Shown here: positions 7,972 through 16,728 of the stretch, one piece after another
Layout of the letters: every line of letters starts with the position of its first letter
Position numbering within the stretch: position 1 is the first letter of the stretch
Assembly (NCBI GenBank): GCA_964503595.1
Contig: CAZDAM010000014.1
Location: 1 to 42,771, forward strand
Direction of reading: 5' to 3'
DNA: 42,771 bases
Source: CAZDAM01 sp964503595
GTDB lineage: Bacteria; Muiribacteriota; UBA6191
Made by a program: the position numbers and the translations under genes
Notes under the pieces: model-generated
What the model saw: the letters and a program-made list of their open reading frames with translations, nothing else
The model's database searches: none
What the model was told of the DNA's origin: nothing

Positions 7972-9252
7972 TCAGTCATGCCTCAAGGCTTCGATCGGAT
8001 CGAGTTCGGCTGCTCTCTGGGCCGGGAAATAGCCGAAGAAGAGGCCAACGGCGACGGAAACTCCAAAGGAGATGACCACAGCCATCGGGCTTAGAACAGT
8101 TCTCCATCCCGTGTAAGTGGCAATGGCTTCGGAAATTCCGATGCCGACCAGAATGCCGATCAGGCCTCCTCCAACGGAAATCAGAACAGCTTCCAGAAGA
8201 AACTGTGTGAGGATATCGCTGGTGCGGGCACCAATGGCCATGCGGATGCCGATTTCCTTGATGCGTTGCTGGATATTGGCCAGCATGATGTTCATGATGC
8301 CAATGCCACCGACTACCAGAGAAAGACTGGCAATGAAGATCATGACGAGATTGAAGATGTCCTGGACTTTCTGGCTTTTGGCCAGAAGATCCAAAGGAGC
8401 AATGATTTCAAAATCATTGACCCCACGGTGCCGGAATTTCAGAAGGTCTGCGACCATATCCCGAACAGCTGGCATGTCCTCGTCGCTCTTCAGTTTGAGG
8501 ATGAGGGTTTGAACCAGGTGATAGGTCGGATCCTTGTCCGAGTCTCCGGAGCTGTCGTAGCGCATCATGATGCGGCGGGTCAGGGAAGGCCAGGGCAGAA
8601 TCACTTCCCGTCCAGGCTCACGATCCTGAATGTTGTTGCCACCGGTGTTTCCCTGAACGGAGCGGGACTTTTTCTTCTGGTTGGCAATCACTCCGATGAT
8701 TTCAAATCTTTGATCGGAAAGCTCGATCAGTTGGCCGGAAGGATCGATATTGCCGAAAAGTTCGGTGGCGAGTTCTTCCCCAAGAAGGGCCACCCGGCTT
8801 CCCCAGGTGAAATCTCTTGCAACAAAAGGGCGACCAAATTTGAGCGGTGTCGGAACGACCTGAAAATAATTATCCCCGACAGCCAGGAGGGTGGCTCTGG
8901 GTTGAGTGCCATTGACTTTCACCGGAACATCCCAGGTGGTTTCAAAGGATGCGGCTTCAATCTGCTGGATATCCTGAAGAATCTGATCGACGTCATAGGG
9001 TGTCAGACCCTGACTCTGTTTCTGGCGGGCTTCTTCAAGGGCGGTGCCGGAGAGACGGGAGGCTTTGACGTAGAGGTTTTTGGAACCTAAAGCCCGGATC
9101 TGTTCCACAGCTTCTTCCCGGGCACCGCCTCCGATACTCATCATGGCAATCACGGCAGCAACCCCGATGATGACTCCCAGCATGGTTAGAATGGAGCGAA
9201 ACCAGTTGCCTTTCAGGCTTCTTAGGCTTTCACGGACTAAAAAACCGGTCAT
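7972..9252 (-). CDS. MacB-type ABC transporter permease
   Basis: A 426-residue inner-membrane protein. The N-terminus (RESLRSLKGNWFRSILTMLG then VIIGVAAVIAMMSIGGG) is the MacB_PCD entry with the first membrane helix. A large periplasmic domain follows to about residue 290. Three C-terminal helices form the FtsX domain, including IASLSLVVGGIGIMNIMLAN and KEIGIRMAIGA, the coupling-helix region. The ATP-binding half is missing: this is the permease alone, and no ATPase gene lies in the operon or elsewhere in the window. The start overlaps the stop of the tandem adaptor gene (ATGA). With its adaptors it should form a tripartite export or mechanotransmission system like MacAB; the substrate is unknown. 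Confidence 0.9.
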   Translation of the reverse strand: MTGFLVRESLRSLKGNWFRSILTMLGVIIGVAAVIAMMSIGGGAREEAVEQIRALGSKNLYVKASRLSGTALEEARQKQSQGLTPYDVDQILQDIQQIEAASFETTWDVPVKVNGTQPRATLLAVGDNYFQVVPTPLKFGRPFVARDFTWGSRVALLGEELATELFGNIDPSGQLIELSDQRFEIIGVIANQKKKSRSVQGNTGGNNIQDREPGREVILPWPSLTRRIMMRYDSSGDSDKDPTYHLVQTLILKLKSDEDMPAVRDMVADLLKFRHRGVNDFEIIAPLDLLAKSQKVQDIFNLVMIFIASLSLVVGGIGIMNIMLANIQQRIKEIGIRMAIGARTSDILTQFLLEAVLISVGGGLIGILVGIGISEAIATYTGWRTVLSPMAVVISFGVSVAVGLFFGYFPAQRAAELDPIEALRHD

Positions 9253-11948
9253 TGGAGCTCTCCTTCCATCCAGATGGTTTCTCCTGGTTTGAGGCCGTCA
9301 AGAATTTCAATTTCACCTTCCTGCATCATTCCTGTTCTGACTTTGCGGGTTTTTTCCGGGCTTGTGAAAACCACGGTATCTTCGCCAAACTGGTGTACGG
9401 CACGGGCAGGAACCATGACGGCATCCTTGGGTTCGCTGGCCATGAGTTCAAATGTTACGCTGGTTCCTGGCTGAAAAGCCGGGGATTTTTCCAGAACCTT
9501 CATGCTCAGTTCAACAACAGGTTCTTCCCGGCCAAAAATACTGCGTTTGACCGGAATCGGAGAAACTTCAATCACTTCGGCCTGAAACTGGGAACCGGGT
9601 CGGGTTGTCAGGGCAAACTCGACTTTCTGTCCGGGGCGGATCCGGTGAAATTCCGGCTCGGCGACCCGGCCACGAATCAGAAAATCCTTCATCTGGACAA
9701 TTTTTCCAAGAACCAGTCCTCCCCCGACCTGATCACCTTCGGAAATCGGTTCCAGACTACGGTTTTTCCATTGTTCTCCAACAATGAAAACACCATCAAC
9801 AGGGGAAGGAATTCTGGCTTTTTCAATTGAAAGACGGGTTCTTTGGGCTTCAAACAGGGCCAGTTCGGATTGTTCTTTGGCAAACAGAGCACTGGTTTTT
9901 GAAATCTCTTCCTGGATCGTCAGGCCGGTCTCAAGACGGCTGACTTCAGCTTCCATTGACTTTCTCAAAGCCCTTTGACGCTTTCGCTCCAGGCTGGATT
10001 TGGGGGACTGAGCCAGATCCAGTTCCAGAAGGGCGACTTCTTCTTCGATCAGGGCAGCCTGCAGTTTTTCAAAATTCTGCTGGTATTCCTCAGCTTTGAG
10101 AAATCCCTGTTTTTTCAAATCGGACTGAACATCAAAACGCTGGGTTTCAAACTGCTTTTCAAGATTTGCGATACGAAGAACGATTTCTTTCTGCTTCTGC
10201 TCCAGTTCAGGATCCGGGGAGTCCAGAAGCTTCAGGCGGGCATCCTGTTCTTCCAGTTTCTGTCTGGCCTGCCGCAACTCTTCTTTCATGGCCAGCAGAT
10301 CCTGTGAGGACTGGAGTTCGGCCTTTTCCATTTCGACTTTCTTTTCAGCGGCTTCTACTTCCCTGGCCTGAAGCTGGGTGATGAGTTCTTCGGTTTCCAG
10401 GGTGATAACAGTTTCCCCGGATTTGACTTCCATTCCGGACTGGGCGATGGTTTCGATTTTGGCGTAAAGGGCGGGGACCAAAGGAATTTCCTGAGTGGAT
10501 TCCATTTCCCCGGCACCGGGAACAAAATCGCGGATTTGACGGTTTTTGACGGTGAGTTTGGTATCGGGGTGGACAGAATCGGGAGAATACCGGAGAGACT
10601 TCTGAAAGCTCTGGTTTTCGGAAACTTCTGATTCATCAAAGGCAGCCCAGCGGGTATTGGCAAAAATTGGCTTTGGCCCCGGTGTGCCATCCGGATTCTG
10701 TGGCAGGCCACTGGAAGTGAGGCAGGTGGCTGGCAGGCGCAGGGTCCGGGTCAGAACACTGGAACGAATCCTGGCGGTCAGAGACATTTTGGGGCGCATG
10801 CGTTCTTCGATATCGTCAAAGCGGGCCAGAACCCGCAGGGTTCTTAAGCGGTAGCGATCCTTGTTCCAGCTGGCCATTTCATCCAGGACTCTTCCGACTT
10901 CCAGAAGGGTGGCATCCACTTTGAGTTTTCCCAAAGGCAGAATCTGAATCGAAGCTTTCTGGCCTGGCCTGAGGCGTCCGGCATCGGCTTCGTGGGCTTT
11001 GAGTTCGGCAATCAGTCCCCCAGGAAGGGCCAGACGGGCGAAGCGCTCGGATTTCTGAACCTGGTGGCCTTCGTCGTAGGCACTGATGCCGGTTCCGCTC
11101 CAGTGAGTTTCCAGCACCAGAATTCCGCTGGCGGGAGCCTGAATTTCGGAAGAGTCCAGAGCTTTCTGATTTTCTAAGACTTCATCATCAAGCTCCTGAA
11201 GTTCGGCGACCAGTACGTTTAAAGTCAGTTCCCTGAGTTCAATATTCTCCTGGACGCGCTTTTGGGTGGCTTCGAGTTTCAGCCGGGATTTTTCGACTTC
11301 ACGCCGGGCCTGCTCAATCTCCAGAGGCTGTCCGTCAATGAGTTGTTGAAGTTCGATTTCAGCCCGCTTCAGACTGATTTCCGTGCTGCGGACCTTAAGC
11401 CGGGTTTCTTCCAGTTCAGTCTGGGAATAAGCACCCCGATCGGCCAGTTTTTCGAGCTCTTTGAGGTAGTTTGAGTAGAACTCCCGCATCTGTTTCTGCT
11501 TGCGGATTTCCAGTTGTTTGCGGGTCAGTTCGACGGCGTCACGGGCCTTGAGTTTGGTTTCCAGCTGGAGTTCAGCGGCTTCCAGTTCAGCTTCGGCCTT
11601 GATCTGATCTGCTTTATCCTTGAGTTTTTCCAGCTCCTGTTCAGCTTTGAGTTTGTCGATTTCGACTTTCTTCTGACGGGCCAGGATGATGGCTTTGCCC
11701 AGTTCTCCTTCAATGCTGAAGGTATCAATACGGGCGATCGGTTCGCCGGTCTTGACCGAGGTTCCATCGGCAATCACCCAGGTGAAGGCTCCATCAAAGG
11801 GAGCCACAATATCCAGAGTCTGGACAGGCTGAATTGTTCCGTCCATGAGAACTTCTTCAATCACGTCTCCGCGAGTGATTCGGCATTCTTCAGCCCGCAC
11901 CATGGAAGTGCTCAGAAAAAGCCCGAAAAGGAGGTGTTTAGCCTTCAT
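9249..11948 (-). CDS. tandem double periplasmic adaptor (two HlyD/MacA-like modules in one chain)
   Basis: The ATG at 11948 begins a signal peptide (MKAKHLLFGLFLSTSMVRAE), has GAGGAAATT upstream and gives 899 residues, about twice the size of a normal adaptor. Module 1 (about 20-470): lipoyl half DIVAPFDGAFTWVIADGT, a long coiled-coil hairpin, lipoyl half IQAPASGILVLETHW, and a beta-barrel domain ending in LRLPATCLTSSG. Module 2 (about 500-899): lipoyl-like IETIAQSGMEVKSGETVI, a second long coiled coil, IPSPVDGVFIVGEQW, a barrel, and the MacA/CusB-like end VPARAVHQFGEDTVVF with VRTGMMQEGEIEILDGL. The fused pair may supply alternating subunits of a hexameric tube. It overlaps the single adaptor gene upstream by 11 bp and the permease downstream by 4 bp. 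Confidence 0.88.
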   Translation of the reverse strand: MKAKHLLFGLFLSTSMVRAEECRITRGDVIEEVLMDGTIQPVQTLDIVAPFDGAFTWVIADGTSVKTGEPIARIDTFSIEGELGKAIILARQKKVEIDKLKAEQELEKLKDKADQIKAEAELEAAELQLETKLKARDAVELTRKQLEIRKQKQMREFYSNYLKELEKLADRGAYSQTELEETRLKVRSTEISLKRAEIELQQLIDGQPLEIEQARREVEKSRLKLEATQKRVQENIELRELTLNVLVAELQELDDEVLENQKALDSSEIQAPASGILVLETHWSGTGISAYDEGHQVQKSERFARLALPGGLIAELKAHEADAGRLRPGQKASIQILPLGKLKVDATLLEVGRVLDEMASWNKDRYRLRTLRVLARFDDIEERMRPKMSLTARIRSSVLTRTLRLPATCLTSSGLPQNPDGTPGPKPIFANTRWAAFDESEVSENQSFQKSLRYSPDSVHPDTKLTVKNRQIRDFVPGAGEMESTQEIPLVPALYAKIETIAQSGMEVKSGETVITLETEELITQLQAREVEAAEKKVEMEKAELQSSQDLLAMKEELRQARQKLEEQDARLKLLDSPDPELEQKQKEIVLRIANLEKQFETQRFDVQSDLKKQGFLKAEEYQQNFEKLQAALIEEEVALLELDLAQSPKSSLERKRQRALRKSMEAEVSRLETGLTIQEEISKTSALFAKEQSELALFEAQRTRLSIEKARIPSPVDGVFIVGEQWKNRSLEPISEGDQVGGGLVLGKIVQMKDFLIRGRVAEPEFHRIRPGQKVEFALTTRPGSQFQAEVIEVSPIPVKRSIFGREEPVVELSMKVLEKSPAFQPGTSVTFELMASEPKDAVMVPARAVHQFGEDTVVFTSPEKTRKVRTGMMQEGEIEILDGLKPGETIWMEGELQ

Positions 11949-13257
11949 ATTGAATTTCCTCGCGGGATTCCAAAAACCAGTGATCCGTGCTCTGTCCCAC
12001 AATGGGATATTCCTTTTCACCCAGCTTCAGGGTGTCTTCAGCGGTTTTCTCACCTAGAAACCGCGGGACGGCCACAGCATTTTCGAGTTGCAGGACAATC
12101 AGAGTGGCTCTGAGATTGCCCCCTGGAGTCAGATCCACTTTCTCGTCAAACTCGACGTGAATCATGTGGACTTTGGGGGATTTACGATCTCTTGGATTGA
12201 TGGGGCGGGCAAAGGCTTCGATTCTTTCTACCGTACCCCCGATCTGAAGCATGGGATTGGTATGAGGGCTTAAAATGACTTTCTGCCCGGTTTTGACATG
12301 CTCAATGAATTTTTCCGGAAGCATCAGACGGGCTTTGGTATCGGAGTAGTCAATGATTTCAGCGATACGCCTTCCTCCCCAGGAATTGGAGCCGACTCCA
12401 ATGGCTCCCATCCAGTCATAGGCCTGAATCATGGTTCCTGGATGGGGGGCTTTGATTCGGGCTTTTTCCAGTTCCTGCTGGCGTTTTTCGATTTCCTTTT
12501 CCCGTTTTTCAATCACCAGTTTGAGCTTTTCCTCATCGAGCTTGAAACGTGAAGAGAGCTCTTTCAAATCGACATTGAGCTGTTCAAGTTCCTGACCCAG
12601 GCGGGTTTTTTCGGCTTTGAGGATATTGAGTTCAGTCCCTGATTTACCGCGTTCCTTCAGGGCCAGTTCCTTGATTTTCTGTTCTTTTTCGGCGGTACGG
12701 GAATTCAGATCTTTCTGAACCTGAGCCAGATCCTCGGCACTGACAGCTTCGCTTTTGGCCAGGTTTTTATAGATCTGGAGCTTGTTGGAAGCCGCTTTTA
12801 TCTGTTCATCCAGAAGTTCAATCTGAAGTTCCAGGTTTTCAATGACTCTGGGATCCTTTTCCCCGGAACCGTAGAAAATTTCCTTGTCCTTGATTGAGAC
12901 CTCGAATTTCTTTTCCAGAATTTCAAGTTTCTTCTTGAGCTGATCCCTTTCCTGCTCCTGGCGGAGTTTTTTCAGGCGGGCCAGGGACTGATCCAGGCGG
13001 CGCTTTTCCTGTTTCAGGCGTTTTTCTGCCCTTTCGGCGGCCACGGTAATCATCAGCTCACCGGTCTGAAGACGGGTTCCCGGTTCAGCCATGAACATGA
13101 TCGGACCGTTGATTCCGGGGGGTCCGGTGATCGAGGTCTGGCGACGGGATAAAACATCTCCATCCAGCTCGATTTTGAATTCCTGAGGCCCGGGGGCAAA
13201 CACGAATTCAGTGGCCCGGCAAAAATTGGTGACTAGAAACAGAAGCAGAATTTTCAT
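11938..13257 (-). CDS. HlyD/MacA-like periplasmic adaptor
   Basis: A 439-residue secreted protein (signal MKILLLFLVTNFCRA). Residues 35-75 look like the first lipoyl half (SITGPPGINGPIMFMAEPGT, then LQTGELMITV). Residues 75-275 form a long, strongly charged coiled coil with heptads. The second lipoyl half KAPHPGTMIQAYDWMG follows, then a barrel domain (KARLMLPEKFIEHVKTGQKV). The gene starts directly after the udk stop (TAAATG). With the tandem protein next door it brings the adaptor modules of this locus to three. It may form mixed assemblies with the double adaptor or be a dedicated outer-membrane docking subunit; no TolC-like partner is in view. Confidence 0.85.
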   Translation of the reverse strand: MKILLLFLVTNFCRATEFVFAPGPQEFKIELDGDVLSRRQTSITGPPGINGPIMFMAEPGTRLQTGELMITVAAERAEKRLKQEKRRLDQSLARLKKLRQEQERDQLKKKLEILEKKFEVSIKDKEIFYGSGEKDPRVIENLELQIELLDEQIKAASNKLQIYKNLAKSEAVSAEDLAQVQKDLNSRTAEKEQKIKELALKERGKSGTELNILKAEKTRLGQELEQLNVDLKELSSRFKLDEEKLKLVIEKREKEIEKRQQELEKARIKAPHPGTMIQAYDWMGAIGVGSNSWGGRRIAEIIDYSDTKARLMLPEKFIEHVKTGQKVILSPHTNPMLQIGGTVERIEAFARPINPRDRKSPKVHMIHVEFDEKVDLTPGGNLRATLIVLQLENAVAVPRFLGEKTAEDTLKLGEKEYPIVGQSTDHWFLESREEIQYEG

Positions 13258-13890
13258 TTAGTGTCTCTCGTGGATCAGGCGGTTGATTTCATTGGTGACC
13301 ATATCAATCGCAACCTTGTTGTCCCCTCCACGGGGAATGATGATATCGGCCCAGACCTTGGAAGGCTCAACAAATCTTAGGTGCATAGGTTTGACGGTTG
13401 CCTGGTAGCGGGAAAGGATTCTTTCCAAAGAGCGTCCTCTTTCAATTGTATCTCTTTGGATCCGCCGGATCAGACGCTCATCCGCATCAGTATCCACAAA
13501 TATCTTGATGTCCATCAGGTCTCTCAATTTTCTATCATGAAAAATCAGGATTCCTTCCACAATCACGATTGGAGCCTGATCCATCAGAAGGGTTTCGGAT
13601 TTACGCCGGAAGGTGGTGAAGTCATAGGTTGGCTGTTTGACGACCCTGTGAGCTTTCAGATCGCGGACATGCTGGATTAAAAGCTCGGTATCCAGAGAAC
13701 TTGGATGATCAAAATTGATTTCTGCAGGATCCTCGATTTCAAACTGGGCAATATCCTTGTAATAGTTGTCATGACTGAAAAGACAAAGACGGGTCTGATC
13801 CAGCTGTCTTACAATCTTGCGGGTTACGGTTGTTTTGCCGGAGCCACTGCCCCCGGCGATTCCGATGACGATTGTATCCTTGGCTTCCAT
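13258..13890 (-). CDS. udk: uridine kinase
   Basis: A 210-residue cytosolic enzyme that phosphorylates uridine and cytidine in pyrimidine salvage. The P-loop GIAGGSGSGKTT lies at residues 10-21. FSHDNYYKD, DPAEINFDHPSSLD, PTYDFTTFRR, VIVEGILIFHD and DTDADERLIRRIQRD are the standard Udk blocks in the expected order and length. The ATG at 13890 has GGAGAGGAAAC upstream. The gene overlaps the end of the cytochrome gene by 67 bp and abuts the adaptor gene, so a housekeeping enzyme sits inside the export operon. Confidence 0.95.
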   Translation of the reverse strand: MEAKDTIVIGIAGGSGSGKTTVTRKIVRQLDQTRLCLFSHDNYYKDIAQFEIEDPAEINFDHPSSLDTELLIQHVRDLKAHRVVKQPTYDFTTFRRKSETLLMDQAPIVIVEGILIFHDRKLRDLMDIKIFVDTDADERLIRRIQRDTIERGRSLERILSRYQATVKPMHLRFVEPSKVWADIIIPRGGDNKVAIDMVTNEINRLIHERH

Positions 13891-14621
13891 GATGTTTCCT
13901 CTCCAAGTATGTATTCGATGATGTCAGACAATTCCTCATCCCGCAGAAAAATCGGGTTAAACGGTGGGTGTGTTCCTGGATTGAACCAGGATGGGGCGGG
14001 AGTTTTCGGCCTGGAAGGCGGTTTTTTCAGGCCCCGCACGATCTGATAGATGGATTCCCGGGATTGAGCAATCCTGCGCAAATCACCCGATTTGATGCCA
14101 TCGTGGCAGGCGGCACAGCTGAGCTCCCACAGGATCCTTCCACTCAGGGAATCGGGGCTGGCTTCCCAAAGAACCGGGCGGGCCAGCTCGGGATCTGTTT
14201 TGACATAGGGGAAAGGCGAGGATTTGTCTGGATGGGAAATGCTCTTCAGCCAGTGAGTGACATGGATGGCCTCACCAGGACGATCGAGTCCCTGATAACG
14301 GACCATACAGTCGTTTACGGCTTCCTCTGGAGAGGTGAACCTTCCTTCCTTGAAGCTTTCGCGGTACCAGGAATTGTAAAGAGGGGGGCCGCTGAGGCGG
14401 CGACGTTCTTCAGGGTTTTCCTTTAGGGCGTGACAGGTCGCACAGTTCGGCCTGAAGTAACCGGCGGTGAACTGACGCCCGGCAAGGAAGCGGCCACGGG
14501 TTGCAGAAGGCCGAACAGGCAGATTCGAAGAGGAGGCGATAGGCACCGGATATTCTGGTGGAAGTGCCATCGGGGTGTTGAAGGCCAGAAGAACCAGGGC
14601 CACGAACTTCAAGGGGTTCAT
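13824..14621 (-). CDS. periplasmic diheme cytochrome c, SoxA/TsdA-like
   Basis: A 265-residue protein from the ATG at 14621, which starts a signal peptide (MNPLKFVALVLLAFNTPMA). Two heme c sites are visible: NCATCHALKE about residue 60 and LSCAACHDG about residue 185. Between them SGPPLYNSWY, an AVNDCM motif and a helix before WLKSISHP follow the order of SoxA/TsdA cytochromes (GPPL, INxC). That suggests thiosulfate or other sulfur-compound oxidation, but the distal Cys or Met ligands cannot be assigned by eye. The 3' end overlaps udk by 67 bp. An extended -10 lies only 8 nt before the ATG and no Shine-Dalgarno is seen. Confidence 0.75.
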   Translation of the reverse strand: MNPLKFVALVLLAFNTPMALPPEYPVPIASSSNLPVRPSATRGRFLAGRQFTAGYFRPNCATCHALKENPEERRRLSGPPLYNSWYRESFKEGRFTSPEEAVNDCMVRYQGLDRPGEAIHVTHWLKSISHPDKSSPFPYVKTDPELARPVLWEASPDSLSGRILWELSCAACHDGIKSGDLRRIAQSRESIYQIVRGLKKPPSRPKTPAPSWFNPGTHPPFNPIFLRDEELSDIIEYILGEETSWKPRIQSSSESPGAVAPAKQP

Positions 14622-14629
14622 GGATCGCC

Positions 14630-14638
14630 ATGATACCA
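14630..14638 (-). promoter_or_regulatory. extended -10 element 8 nt before the cytochrome start
   Basis: Minus strand TGGTATCAT is an extended -10 hexamer that ends 8 nt before the ATG at 14621. The message would have almost no leader, and no ribosome site is present in GGCGATCC. Confidence 0.45.
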
Positions 14639-14661
14639 GAGATGCCACAAATCTTCCTGTC

Positions 14662-14670
14662 TGGTATGAT
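14662..14670 (+). promoter_or_regulatory. extended -10 promoter of the thiolase gene
   Basis: TGGTATGAT is a good extended -10. A start near 14677 gives a leader of about 34 bases that contains AAAGGAAGG before the ATG at 14711. It lies back to back with the cytochrome promoter in a 90-bp divergent spacer. Confidence 0.5.
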
Positions 14671-14710
14671 AACTGCGTTTTCCGTTTATGCAAAAAAAGG
14701 AAGGTGTTTC

Positions 14711-15895
14711 ATGAGCAAGGCGTATATCGTTTCTGCCTGTCGTACTGCGATTGGCTCGTTCCAGGGCACTCTGAAGGACGTTTCACCGGCTCATCTTGGT
14801 TCTGTTGTGATTGAGGAAGCTTTGAAAAGGGCTGGCCTTGAAGACCATAAGGACCGGGTCGATGAAGTGAATCTGGGCTGTATTCTTCAGGCAGGTCATG
14901 GACAGGGCATCGCTCGCCAGGCCGCTCTTGGGGCAGGTCTTCCAGTGAGTGTTCCTGCCGTGACGACCAATATCCTTTGTGGCTCCGGTCTTTTTACCGT
15001 AGTGCAGGCGGCAAGAGCAATTCTGGCTCAGGAAAACCATCTGATGATTTCCGGAGGAACGGAAAACATGTCGGCTGCTCCCTATCTGATGCCCAAGGCC
15101 CGCGAAGGCTTTCGCATGGGGCATGCCAAGGTTGTGGATTCCATGATTCAGGATGGGCTCTGGGATGCCTTCAATGATTATCACATGGGTATCACTGCGG
15201 AAAATCTGGCGGAAAAATATGAAATCAGCCGGGAAGAGCAGGATCTTTTTGCTGTAGCGTCTCAAAACAGAGCAGAAGCGGCCCTGAATGCCGGCAGGTT
15301 CGAGGAAGAAACCATTGCAGTTACGATTCCGTCCCGCAAAGGAGACATCGTTTTTACTAAAGATGAATACCCTCGTCCGGGGGCGACTCTGGAAGGAATG
15401 CAGAAGCTCAGGGCGGCCTTCAGAAAGGATGGCACCGTGACAGCCGGGAATGCTTCCGGAATCAATGATGGAGCGGCCGCTGTGATTGTGGCCTCCGAGA
15501 CTGCCGTCAGGGAATACGGTTTGAGTGTCCTGGCTGAGATTGAAGGCTATGCCACCTGTGGCGTGGACCCTTCCATCATGGGAATCGGTCCGGTGGATGC
15601 GGTTCGTAAAACCCTTCATCGCACGGGAACAGATCTGGCTTCCATTGATCTGATCGAGGCTAATGAGGCTTTTGCGGCTCAGGCTCTGGCCGTTGGAAAA
15701 GAACTGGGGTGGAATGCTGAGAGGGTGAATGTCAATGGGGGGGCGATTGCCCTGGGCCATCCGATTGGTGCCAGTGGAGCCAGGATTCTGGTCACTCTTC
15801 TGCATGAACTGAAACGCCGTGGCGGAGGTCGTGGACTGGCGACTCTTTGTGTCGGGGGTGGCATGGGTGTTGCTCTTCAGGTGAAAGTTGGCTGA
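14711..15895 (+). CDS. acetyl-CoA C-acetyltransferase (thiolase), paralogue 1
   Basis: A 394-residue thiolase that condenses two acetyl-CoA to acetoacetyl-CoA or cleaves it, in the cytoplasm. NILCGSG holds the acyl-carrying Cys; GGTENMSAAPYL, GNASGINDGAAA, NEAFAAQALA, GGAIALGHPIGASGA (His) and TLCVGGGMG (second Cys) are the usual blocks. The ATG at 14711 has GGAAGG 8 bases upstream; the longer frame runs into the promoter. It has the same length as the second thiolase at 39570-40754 but differs in substrate-loop residues, for example NILCGSGLFTVV against NKVCGSGLKAIM. The two may prefer different chain lengths or directions. Confidence 0.93.
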   Translation: MSKAYIVSACRTAIGSFQGTLKDVSPAHLGSVVIEEALKRAGLEDHKDRVDEVNLGCILQAGHGQGIARQAALGAGLPVSVPAVTTNILCGSGLFTVVQAARAILAQENHLMISGGTENMSAAPYLMPKAREGFRMGHAKVVDSMIQDGLWDAFNDYHMGITAENLAEKYEISREEQDLFAVASQNRAEAALNAGRFEEETIAVTIPSRKGDIVFTKDEYPRPGATLEGMQKLRAAFRKDGTVTAGNASGINDGAAAVIVASETAVREYGLSVLAEIEGYATCGVDPSIMGIGPVDAVRKTLHRTGTDLASIDLIEANEAFAAQALAVGKELGWNAERVNVNGGAIALGHPIGASGARILVTLLHELKRRGGGRGLATLCVGGGMGVALQVKVG

Positions 15896-15931
15896 TCTTG
15901 TGAGGATGGTTTTTTGGAGGCAGACGGATTC

Positions 15932-16177
15932 ATGCAGGTAAAGATTCTTTATTTTGCCGTTTTTGCAGATTTGATGCATTGTCGTGAAGCCGAACTTATT
16001 CTTCCGGAAGGAAGTACGGTGGAAGATGCCTTTCAGGAGGTTTTTGCCCAAAACCCTGTGGCTCTTTCCCTAAGAGAGCAGACGGTCTTTGCGGTTGAGG
16101 ACGAATATGTCGAGGCCGATACCGTTTTGAAGGAAGGGCAGGAAATTGTCTTTTTGCCCCCCGTCAGCGGAGGTTGA
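15932..16177 (+). CDS. moaD: molybdopterin synthase small subunit MoaD
   Basis: An 81-residue ubiquitin-like protein ending in Gly-Gly (PPVSGG), the tail that is adenylated and thiocarboxylated to carry sulfur for molybdopterin synthesis. MQVKILYFAVFADLM and LPEGSTVEDAF match MoaD. The ATG at 15932 follows GGAGG at a slightly long spacing of 11 bases. The stop lies one base before the moaE start, so the two subunits are coupled. The gene follows the thiolase by 36 bp and probably shares its transcript. Confidence 0.93.
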   Translation: MQVKILYFAVFADLMHCREAELILPEGSTVEDAFQEVFAQNPVALSLREQTVFAVEDEYVEADTVLKEGQEIVFLPPVSGG

Positions 16178-16178
16178 G

Positions 16179-16592
16179 ATGGTCGGGCTGAGTCGGGAAG
16201 TTCTGAATCTTACCGATGGACTGGATGATTTTGTCGGTGAGCATTGCGGGGCTCTGGTTTCCTTCTTTGGTGTGGTAAGAAACCGTCATAACGGGAAATC
16301 CGTGGACTGCATTGACTATGAATGTCATGAAAGCATGTGTCTGAAAATGATGCATAAAATCGAGGATGAGGTGGGCAGAAAATGGCCGGATGTCAGTCTG
16401 GTCCTGATTCATCGCATTGGTATGGTGAAGCTGGGTGAGGCTTCCATTCTGGTTCATTGCGCATCTCCTCACCGCAAGGATTCCTATGAGGCCAGTCAGT
16501 ACGTCATGAACCGGGTCAAGGAAATCCTGCCGATCTGGAAACGGGAATTTCATCCCGATGGAAAGACATCCTGGGTAGGCCTGGGAAGTTGA
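16179..16592 (+). CDS. moaE: molybdopterin synthase catalytic subunit MoaE
   Basis: A 137-residue protein that, as a MoaD2-MoaE2 heterotetramer, converts precursor Z to molybdopterin. FFGVVRNRHNGKSV, IDYECHE, IHRIGMVKLGEASI and the Lys-containing PIWKREFHPDG with GKTSWVG are all MoaE hallmarks. The ATG at 16179 is chosen because GGAGG inside the end of moaD is at good spacing; the upstream frame to 16146 is inside moaD. A terminator follows at 16619. No other cofactor genes (moaA, moaC, mogA) are in the window. Confidence 0.95.
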   Translation: MVGLSREVLNLTDGLDDFVGEHCGALVSFFGVVRNRHNGKSVDCIDYECHESMCLKMMHKIEDEVGRKWPDVSLVLIHRIGMVKLGEASILVHCASPHRKDSYEASQYVMNRVKEILPIWKREFHPDGKTSWVGLGS

Positions 16593-16618
16593 CCGCCGGA
16601 ACAGAAAACGTCAAAAAT

Positions 16619-16643
16619 GGGTCCTTCGGGGCCCTTTTGTTTT
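16619..16643 (+). terminator. intrinsic terminator after moaE
   Basis: GGGTCC-TTCG-GGGCCC is a 6-bp stem with one G-T pair and a UUCG tetraloop, followed by TTTTGTTTT. Confidence 0.9.
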
Positions 16644-16728
16644 ACCTTGAGTTCTGAAAGATAGGGACTTTGATTTTGCTGTGCAGGGTTCTTTTGAGGG
16701 AGTCGAATCTTCTGGTGCGAGAGAATCT

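Noticed and set aside
8266..9090. Plus-strand frame of 274 codons opposite the MacB-type permease
   Set aside because: Antisense shadow of an unambiguous permease.
14783..16051. Minus-strand frame of 422 codons across thiolase and moaD
   Set aside because: It covers two clearly identified genes on the other strand and its translation matches nothing.
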